This document shows, in pieces, positions 56,991 through 64,000 of a DNA stretch of 64,000 bases. The position numbers and the translations under genes are program-made. Source of the stretch: Sophora flavescens (taxonomy: Eukaryota > Streptophyta > Magnoliopsida > Fabales > Fabaceae); the NCBI GenBank assembly GCA_030762895.1, contig CM061068.1, forward strand, positions 83,397,840 to 83,461,839. The letters are read 5' to 3'. Each line of letters opens with the position of its first letter. The first letter of the stretch is position 1. The notes under the pieces are model-generated. The model did no database searches, was not told the DNA's origin, and was given only the letters and a program-made list of their open reading frames with translations.

Positions 56991-57479
56991 TCTTTATCTC
57001 CGCAAGGGAAGGGAAGGGAACCTTACCTCTAAACCGAAACAGATCAAACAAGCTTCCCAACCGGCTTCCAAAACTCCACTATAGCAATGGATGAAGAGGA
57101 AATAGGGAAAGAGGCACACTAGGTCGCAACAGTGGCTGCTGTATCTAACAAAATAGAGTTTCATGTTAACCCTCGGGTTCCGTGCCAAACTTATATAGGC
57201 TGGACCTGAGCACGGTCGTGCTGGACTTAGCGTCAGCGAAACGCGGTCAGCACATTGAGCACGGGTGTGCTCAACTTAAAAACTAAAAGACGCTTCAGCC
57301 TTTTAAGCACGGGCGTGCTGGCTAATGAGCACGGGCATGCTCATGCACCAGAAAGGGACTTTTAAGCCAAAAAACATAAGTGCTGGTATAACCGTTCCGG
57401 AATGAAATCCTCGGAATACAACTGAACTAACTAAAACATAAGGAAAAGTCCTAACTATGAGTGGTGGCTTGTTGTGACG
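56991..57479 (-). repeat. Gypsy LTR fragment with AGCACGGTCGTGCT palindromes
   Basis: Purine-rich leader (GGGAAGGGAAGGG, about 57006-57020), a minus TATA box (GCCTATATAAG, 57190-57200) and upstream palindromes GAGCACGGTCGTGCTG, GAGCACGGGTGTGCTC and AGCACGGGCGTGCT (57206-57345), the same word as in the element at 47678. 57380-57479 resembles 47884-47970, so the LTR is internally rearranged. Confidence 0.7.
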
Positions 57480-59013
57480 CCAGCAAGTGTACCGGGTCGT
57501 CGCAAGTAATAAAACATGGTAAGAGTCTACCGAGGTCGAACACAAGGATTGGGTTACCAATTCTACTAATTTCGCGAGAAATCCTATAAGTTGGTTAAGT
57601 AGAGAAAGTGGTTGGAGAGAAACTTGGATCACAATTCAAATTAACAATCGAATCAATTAAAGATATGGTGATGAAATCTGGAATTAAAAGCATCTAAGGT
57701 TTCGAATCCACCTACCCAATCATGCAAAGTACCCAAGTGATATTGATCTCCTCCCTAGGTTCAATTTTAATGTCAACGGGACCCCTAAATTCTCCTATAT
57801 CCACTGTCGCGCTCAATAGGACGTATTCGATGATTTGAGTTAATTACTTACTATGTCTCTTAACCCTAATATCGAATTCTATTAATTCTTGTTCCCTAAG
57901 AGTTGCATCGATCTCCTATTCACTCTCGTGCAACACTCGATTGATGTTCCCAATTCAAGTTCTAAAACGCGAATCGCCTCTCGGCCTCAACACGTATAAC
58001 TAATCGATCACGCTAGCATATAATCGACACAATGAAAACAGAATTGGAAAACAATAATTGAATTAAAGGAGAGAGAGTTACATTACATGAACACTATGCC
58101 GCCATGGGTGGCTTCATCGATCCCTTAGACAAGAGGATTAGTTCCTCATGTCCGTAACAACGACACACGTACAATCGGAAATTATCCTAAGACTAAGAAT
58201 CAAGAGAAGAGAAAAGGAGACGCAGCCCCAGAATAAGGATTACAAAAGATCTCCAATCAGTTCTGATCAAAAAGTCCTCTTTTTCTGTTCTGATATGCTC
58301 TATTTATAAGGAGGCCACGCGTCACGGCCGTGATAGCCATCACGGCCAGGCCGTGACGGCTTCATTTACAGCGCACTTCTGGAATTTGAACTCTCGCGAC
58401 GCGAAGGATGTCTCGCGACGCGAGTCTTCTTGTCACGGCCCGTGATGTGAATCACGGCCAAGCCGTGATGTTCTCTGCATTGTGTGGATTTTGGGTAACG
58501 GCCGTGATACACATCACGGCTAGGCCGTGATGGTCTCTGACTTGTGTGGCTTTTAGGTCACGGCCGTGATATACATCACGGCTAGGCCGTGATGGTCTCT
58601 GACTCTGGTGCTTTTCTGGAGTTCACACACTCGCGACGCGAAGGACGTCTCCCGACGCGAACCTTCCTTTCACGCCCCGTGATGTGAATCACGGCTAGGC
58701 CGTGATGGTCTCTGTCTTCCCGGGTCTTCAAACTCTCGCGGGGCGAGAATCTCCAGAATGGCAATCTCCACTATTTCTTGGCTTTCCTTAATTCTTAGAG
58801 CTTCACTTATGGACCTGAAAACAACACAAGCAACCACAAGCGTAATTCTATTCAAAAGAAGCTAAAAACTACACAAAAGACGCAAAACGAGTCAAAGTCC
58901 AACTTAGGAACAAAACAAGGCAAATTTGGGCGAAAACGAGAGTGAACTCGACTAGTTGGCACATAAACCCTAGTTTATCTAGTCATAAAACTAGATAAGC
59001 CAGAGGCTTATCA
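57480..59013 (-). repeat. Athila-like 3' LTR (1534 bp)
   Basis: TGTTGTGACGCCAGC to GGCTTATCA; on the element strand it starts TGATAAGCC after a GTTTGGGGTGTTT PPT. It contains a TATA box (minus CTTATAAATA, 58301-58310) and the palindrome array upstream of it. Confidence 0.88.
58322..58707. repeat. U3 array mixing CACGGCC and CTCGCGACGCGAG palindromes
   Basis: TCACGGCCGTGAT and ATCACGGCTAGGCCGTGATG units alternate with CTCGCGACGCGAG units, starting about 12 bp upstream (minus) of the TATA box. The CACGGCC word is shared with the Athila-like element at 11751, while the second word is found only here. Confidence 0.86.
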
Positions 59014-60486
59014 AAACACCCCAAACTTAAACCTTGCTTGTCCCCAAGCAAGCTTAAAACTCAAAAACGACTCAAGACTTGGCAAGCCTAAAGATCTAAT
59101 CAATTTCGCACAAATTTCATGCGACTTTACAAAACAGTTTTTCTTCTTTGATTCCCCCCCTTTTTTCATCAATGTAATCCCCACATTCATCTACCTTAAA
59201 CAATTGAGAATTTATCATTCATGCCATCTTTACTCTAAGTTGAGGCTCGAAGATACACACAAAGGAAGATCACCTATTTCAAACAATTGCCTTCCTCACA
59301 AGGGCATTTAGTATTTCACTCATTCGCTCAAGTTTGTCTAGGCTATCAACTTTTCACTCACTTTCACATTCTAAGAGCACTTCCCATGAATTTGATTTTC
59401 ATCTCAAACATAGTTCCCACGAAAACATGCATGCAACATCAATAGGTCTTTCAACGGTTGTAATGGGGCCTGGCTAAGGGTAGGATAATCAAAGGATAGA
59501 GGCTAAGTCCCTAGGATCAATGAGAGCATGAAACTAATATCACAACAATTGAATTCACTCTCATATTATTCTCTTCTTTGCAGTTGGTGGCTACATACCT
59601 CTTCCTTTTTATATTTATTTTTCTTTGCCCTTTTTGGCACATATTCAATGCTTTTTATCACCCATATTTTTTTTCTTTCACGCCTTCGGCCCTTACTTCC
59701 GTTTTTCTTTTTCTCAATTATGATTCATGAACTTGTAGCCACCCCAAACTTAGTTCCACAACAACACTCACAAAGCTAAAATTCCATACTCTCCTAAATC
59801 CTAGGATAGGGGAAATCATGGTTTTTCTGAGTTGATGGCTTGTGATGTAAGGTCATCAAGAACAATAGGCTTTAAGGCTCAATTTGGCTAACTAGGGATC
59901 ATTCATCAAGGTTGGTTCAATTTATGGCCAAGTAGTTAATTCAAAGAAAATTGCCTAAATCATTTGATGCAACATATAAACATGCAAACCATATAGAGAT
60001 TCAAGCAAATTCGGGAAAGTGCAACTTACAGTGATTCACACATTCAAAAACAGAGTTGGAGGCTCAAATCCTCACCTGGACATTTTGCAAATTGTTTGAC
60101 CGAGATACGATTCCTAGTGTGTGCACCCCCTCACCCCAAACTTATCATAAATCAAGCAATCATAATAAATCTCAAAGTTCAATTTTCAATTTTTAAGTGG
60201 GGATCAACTTTTCTATTATTAGAACCTAGGGGGAAATCATCAATGGTCAATACAATTCATGCAATCCATCTATGCTCCAATTAATCAAAATCCCAAAAAA
60301 ACTTGTCGACACATCATTCATACAACAACTCTTGATCTTCTCAAATTATTCAAGAGTGACAAACAAAAACATAAACAAAAATCAAAAACAGAACAAAAGT
60401 TAGGAGAAGAGAGATACCTAGCTTGGGTTGCCTCCCAAGTAGAGCTTGTTTAACGTCCCGAGCCTGACTCAAGTCGCCCCTAAGGG
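59014..60486 (-). other. Non-coding 3' region of the Athila-like element
   Basis: PPT next to the LTR (59014-59030), then AT-rich sequence with no gene. The element-strand signal CTTGGGAGGCAACCCAAG (about 60423-60440) is usual after the integrase stop in Athila elements. Confidence 0.75.
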
Positions 60487-62064
60487 TTAATCCGGAGGAA
60501 GATCCTGTTTGCCATGCCATTCCTTGGCCCGTTCTTTGTAGGTTTGTGCCCTTTTATATGCTCGCATGCGGTTCCCGGACAGCTCATTTAAGTTCAGGAC
60601 CCTTCTATAATCAGCACGAACTCTCCACTCCGTGGTGATCCTTTTTGGGATCAACTTGTTGTCTTTATTGACCACCACGGTTGTACTACCTTTCAACCTT
60701 GGTGCTTTACCCTTCTTTTTCATTCCTTTGCTGCTGAGTTCTTTCCTTGCACATTCTTCCCTTGGGAGACTCGGTATGGGTTCCATGTCTCGTAGCCACT
60801 CAAGGTAGACTTCATCCCCCGAAGGGCCTTTTTCCTCACTGTCTTCCTCATGAGATTCTACCGATACTGTTGCAAGTGAAGGATCATGGTCTTCTCGAGT
60901 TGCCTTTACCTTTTCAGTTGGGTCCACCACATCCACTCGATACACAGCTGACTTCTCTTCCGGGTGCTTAATCGCTTCAAAGACATTGAAGACCACCTCA
61001 TCATCATTCACCCTTAAGGTGAGTTTCCCTTTCCGCACATCTATAAAGGCACCCCCGGTGGCCAAGAAGGGCCTACCCAATATGAGAGGGATCTCAGCGT
61101 CTTCTTCCATATCGAGCACCACAAAGTCCACTGGGAATATGAACTTGTCAACTTTCACGAGCAAGTTTTCGACTACTCCATAGGGATATTTGATAGAACG
61201 ATCGGCCAGTTGGAGTGGCATTCGCGTATCCTTTACTTCTTTGATCCCTAGCCTCTTCATCATCGAGAGGGGTATCAAGTTGATGCTTGCCCCTAGATCA
61301 CATAATGCCTTTCCGAAGGTCATTCCCCCAATGGTGCAGGGTATCGAGAAGGAACCGGGATCCTTCAACTTCGGAGGCAGTTTCCGTTGAAGAATGGTAC
61401 TACACTCCTCGGTCAAAGCAACCGTTTCTTCATCCACAATCCTCCGCTTCTTAGTGAGAAGTTCCTTCATAAACCGAGCATATGATGGCATTTGTTCCAA
61501 GGCTTCCACAAATGGAATGTTAATCTGAAGTTTTCGGAAGACATCAAGGAACTTATTGAATTGCTTATCCTGTTGAGGCTTCTTCAATCTTTCAGGATAC
61601 GGTACCTTCATGTAAGGTGGGAGGTCTTGGGGTTCAACCCACTTCTTCTTTCGGAACTCCTCATCCACAAGTTTCAGCCTTCCCCCTTGCTCCGGTGCCT
61701 TGTCACTTGCCAACCCTTCTTTCTCTGGTTGCTCTTCCTCATTGGGTAGTTGTTCCGGGGCCTTGTCATCCTGAGAACTAGTTGCACCCCTGTTAGGTTC
61801 CAACACCCTTCCGCTTCTAGTAGATATGACGTTGCATTGTCCCTTGGGGTTGTTCTCGGTATTACCTGGGAAAGTGCCTGGGAGACGCTCATTTAATTGC
61901 TTCGCGAGCTGCGCTATTTGCGTCTCAAGATTCTGAATTGTCGACCCTGTATGAGCTGCCCACTTGTTAATGGCAGTATTTGTGTCGATTGACAACTTCT
62001 CCATTGCTGTATTCATCTTCTCAAAAGATGTGCCTGTAAAGGTTGACAACTTCTCAAAAGCCAT
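60487..62064 (-). CDS. Athila-like aspartic protease ORF fused to RT start and integrase end
   Basis: Intact ORF of 525 aa. Residues 1-75 are helical and come from the end of gag. The region of about 200-400 is a retropepsin: LPPKLKDPGSFSIPC, active site ALCDLGASINLIP (Asp-Leu-Gly in place of DSG or DTG), flap region and IPLILGRPFLATGGAFID. Near residue 460 LIPKRITTEWRVRADYRRV is the start of RT. The next residues (LNELSGNRMRAYKRAQTYKE) belong to the integrase C-terminus. About 3 kb of RT, RNase H and integrase is missing at an in-frame joint. The first ATG at 62064 is 50 bp after the gag stop. The element could supply gag and protease but not reverse transcription. Confidence 0.85.
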   Translation of the reverse strand: MAFEKLSTFTGTSFEKMNTAMEKLSIDTNTAINKWAAHTGSTIQNLETQIAQLAKQLNERLPGTFPGNTENNPKGQCNVISTRSGRVLEPNRGATSSQDDKAPEQLPNEEEQPEKEGLASDKAPEQGGRLKLVDEEFRKKKWVEPQDLPPYMKVPYPERLKKPQQDKQFNKFLDVFRKLQINIPFVEALEQMPSYARFMKELLTKKRRIVDEETVALTEECSTILQRKLPPKLKDPGSFSIPCTIGGMTFGKALCDLGASINLIPLSMMKRLGIKEVKDTRMPLQLADRSIKYPYGVVENLLVKVDKFIFPVDFVVLDMEEDAEIPLILGRPFLATGGAFIDVRKGKLTLRVNDDEVVFNVFEAIKHPEEKSAVYRVDVVDPTEKVKATREDHDPSLATVSVESHEEDSEEKGPSGDEVYLEWLRDMEPIPSLPREECARKELSSKGMKKKGKAPRLKGSTTVVVNKDNKLIPKRITTEWRVRADYRRVLNLNELSGNRMRAYKRAQTYKERAKEWHGKQDLPPD

Positions 62065-62114
62065 CTCCCAAGGTTGTCTTCCACTATCTGTCGATTTGCA
62101 AATCGATTAGGCCC

Positions 62115-63350
62115 CTAAGAGCTCACTTGAGTATTGCGCTGCTGAATTCCAATGTTTGGTCTCAGACCCTGTTGAGGTTGTTGCCAATTCTGTTGAGGGT
62201 GTTGTTGACTGGCTAGACCACCATTAACATCACTCCAAGAAAATCCCGGATGGTCTCTTCTCATGTAGCCCCTATTCTGATTCTGATTGTTCCTCTGATA
62301 GTTATTCTGGGGCACAGTGTCATAGAAGATGTGGCATGAGTCCACATGTTCCTGAGAGAAATTTAGCGGGTAAATCTGAGTGTCATGATCTCCATTACAA
62401 TTTGCACAACCCGGAGGCATTCCCTCGTGTATCGCATTAACCCTCTTGTTCCCAGACAAAGCCTCATTCTGCATCTTCAAAAGTCTGTTTTGCTCTAAAA
62501 TGGCTTCCATTGTCCCAGAACTGATTCCACTCGAGGTCTCCCTACCACGGTTGTAATCATTATATGACATCTTCTCTAACAATGTCCATCCATCCTCCGC
62601 TGATAAATAAGAGAAAGAACCGCCAGCTGCGGCATCACAGTTCATCTGATAGCGTCCCCTCAACCCATTAAAGAAATGCTGAACTTTGGAAACCGGGTCA
62701 AAGAATGCTGAGGGACATCTTCTCAATAAGCCATTGTACCTCTCCCAAGCTTCATTATATGTTTCATCCTCCGTTTGCCTGAATGAAGTGACGGCTATTC
62801 TTGCTTGTGCTGCCTTCTGAAGAGGAAAGTATTTGGTTAGGAACTTCTGTGCCATTTGCTCCCAAGTTCTGATGCTGTTCCTATCCAAACTGTCAACCCA
62901 ATCGCGAGCGACATCCCTAAGAGAAAGAGGGAAAAGCCGCAAGTGAAACTCATCCTGAGAGACTCCCCTGGTCTTCTGCAAGTCACAAGCTTCAAGGAAG
63001 CGAGTGATGTGTCTATGAGGGTCCTGTTTGCCACTCCCATCAAACTGATTCTCCCGGATCTGGAATGTGACACATGCTTCAACTCTGAAGGAGTCCGTGT
63101 TCAGGTTGCCCCTCACAATAGAAGAGTCACAATCTCCCAAGCTTGGTAGATCGTACTCAAAGAGAGGCTTGTAACGAGGAGAAGGAGGAGGAGGATTTTC
63201 TTCAGCCATGCCCTCTATTTTAATTGCTTCCAACCTCTTCCTTTCTCTGGCCTCTTTTCTTAATTGCCTCTCGGTCCTGGTGATCTCTGAATCGAATAGC
63301 AAGTCCTCTTGTAGAAGAGTACCTCGCATACAAAAACAGGCAAAGACCAA
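62115..63350 (-). CDS. Athila-like gag
   Basis: Capsid-type protein, 411 aa from ATG 63350; an alternative start at 63209 (MAEENPPPP) is the more usual Athila form. The retrotransposon gag domain spans about residues 100-280: DPHRHITRFLEACD, LRLFPLSLRDVARDWVDSL, WEQMAQKFLTKYFP and RYNGLLRRCP. A Cys-containing GCANCNGDH segment follows near residue 320, and the end is rich in Asn and Gln. The frame is open and uninterrupted, unlike most genes in this window. The protease ORF follows after 50 bp in the same direction. Confidence 0.9.
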   Translation of the reverse strand: MVFACFCMRGTLLQEDLLFDSEITRTERQLRKEARERKRLEAIKIEGMAEENPPPPSPRYKPLFEYDLPSLGDCDSSIVRGNLNTDSFRVEACVTFQIRENQFDGSGKQDPHRHITRFLEACDLQKTRGVSQDEFHLRLFPLSLRDVARDWVDSLDRNSIRTWEQMAQKFLTKYFPLQKAAQARIAVTSFRQTEDETYNEAWERYNGLLRRCPSAFFDPVSKVQHFFNGLRGRYQMNCDAAAGGSFSYLSAEDGWTLLEKMSYNDYNRGRETSSGISSGTMEAILEQNRLLKMQNEALSGNKRVNAIHEGMPPGCANCNGDHDTQIYPLNFSQEHVDSCHIFYDTVPQNNYQRNNQNQNRGYMRRDHPGFSWSDVNGGLASQQHPQQNWQQPQQGLRPNIGIQQRNTQVSS

Positions 63351-63463
63351 GTGGAATCAAAGAAACAGAGAAAAATAATGGCAATTAAATAAAAGAAAAT
63401 AAAACTAAAAATCAGCTTAACCAAACAGCCGAATTTCCTAAAAATTAGGAAAATTGGTTGTGC

Positions 63464-63490
63464 CAATCCCCGGCAACGGCGCCAAAAACT
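63464..63490 (-). promoter_or_regulatory. Primer-binding site (tRNA-Asp type)
   Basis: Plus-strand CCCCGGCAACGGCGCCAAAA; on the element strand TGGCGCCGTTGCCGGGG follows the LTR end after a few bases. Confidence 0.85.
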
Positions 63491-64000
63491 TGTTGTGACG
63501 CCGGCAAGTGTACCGGGTCGTCGCAAGTAATAAAACATGGTAAGAGTCTACCGAGGTCGAACACAAGGATTGGATTACCAATTCTACTAATTTCACGAGA
63601 AATCCTATAAGTTGGTTAAGTAGAGAAAGTGGTTGGAGAGAAACTTGGATCACAATTCAAATTAACAATCGAATCAATTAAAGATATGGTGATGAAATCT
63701 GGAATTAAAAGCATCTAAGGTTTCGAATCCACCTACCCAATCATGCAAAGTACCCAAGTGATATGGATCTCCTCCCTAGGTTCAATTTTAATGTCAACGG
63801 GACCCCTAAATTCTCCTATATCCACTGTCGCGCTCAATAGGACGTATTCGATGATTTGAGTTAATTACTTACTATGTCTCTTAACCCTAATATCGAATTC
63901 TATTAATTCTTGTTCCCTAAGAGTTGCATCGATCTCCTATTCACTCTCGTGCAACACTCGATCGATGTTCCCAATTCAAGTTCTAAAACGCGAATCGCCT
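63491..64000 (-). repeat. Athila-like 5' LTR, cut by window end
   Basis: First 510 bp match 57480-57989 with a handful of differences (GCCGGC for GCCAGC, CACGAG for CGCGAG, ATGGATC for TTGATC, TCGATCGATG for TCGATTGATG). Confidence 0.9.

Larger units (their letters stand above)
57480..64000 (-). mobile_element. Athila-like gypsy element, deleted pol, runs off window
   Basis: Minus orientation. Left (3') LTR 57480-59013, 3' region 59014-60486, protease-fusion ORF 60487-62064, gag ORF 62115-63350, PBS and right (5') LTR from 63491. The PBS complement TGGCGCCGTTGCCGGGGA (63467-63484 on the minus strand) is the Asp-tRNA-type site normal for Athila/Tat. The two LTRs are nearly identical over the shared 500 bp (about 1% different), which suggests a fairly recent insertion. 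Confidence 0.9.

Noticed and set aside
61992..62064. Possible frameshift between gag and protease ORFs of the Athila-like element as a regulated recoding site
   Set aside because: The ORFs are separated by a stop and 50 bp with no clear slippery sequence; damage or ordinary re-initiation is as likely.

Overview
This window is repeat-dense chromosomal DNA from a flowering plant, most likely a eudicot. The evidence is host genes with GT-AG introns, TATA boxes of the TATAAATA type, and plant-specific transposon lineages: SIRE-type copia, Athila-like and chromovirus-like gypsy, Cassandra, CACTA and hAT. No species is claimed. Nearly all of the 64 kb is nested transposable elements. The only clear host genes are two tandem type-1 non-specific lipid-transfer protein (nsLTP) genes, at 37817-38277 and 40314-40774.

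Layout. (1) 1-20324: a SIRE-type Ty1/copia element, entering from the left, with decayed gag, protease, integrase, partial RT, RNase H end and an env-like ORF. A broken hAT element (about 3573-7121) interrupts pol. A rearranged Cassandra element carrying 5S-rRNA-like sequence (11097-16698, TSD CATAT) sits in the 3' UTR, and an Athila-like element without pol (11751-16312, TSD GCATG) sits inside Cassandra. The copia LTR (17036-18497) is followed by a second, deleted copia interior and a partial LTR, so the order is LTR-internal-LTR-internal-LTR. (2) 20518-37085: a 16.6-kb CACTA element (CACTA-A, TSD AAC) with Transposase_24-like exons, captured host fragments (a PB1/MUSTANG-like first exon and tandemly duplicated DAWDLE/SNIP1-like exons) and a second CACTA (CACTA-B, 27136-34351, TSD AAG). 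CACTA-B encodes a Transposase_24 plus Ulp1-type protease. (3) 37086-44083: nsLTP gene blocks, interrupted by a short retroposed insertion, a TTF-type hAT fragment and a 3.0-kb solo LTR (40954-43952, TSD CTAAT). (4) 44084-57479: nested gypsy LTRs in minus orientation, a gag-only element (47678-51607), a second 3-kb-class LTR and a scrambled copia. (5) 57480-64000: a minus-strand Athila-like element with intact gag and protease ORFs and an in-frame deletion that removes most of RT, RNase H and integrase.

Because the nsLTP blocks and the DAWDLE fragments are duplicated, several insertions can be checked against their own empty sites inside the window. This fixes exact ends and target-site duplications, and sets an order of events.

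Strongest candidates for something undescribed: (a) a probably spliced ORF located inside 3-kb LTRs, present in two diverged copies whose differences fall mainly at third codon positions (17 of 27); (b) arrays of CpG-rich near-palindromes just upstream of the TATA box in the LTRs of several unrelated retrotransposon families, each family with its own word; (c) a Cassandra copy with a fold-back LTR end and a reiterated LTR-internal structure inside one intact TSD.
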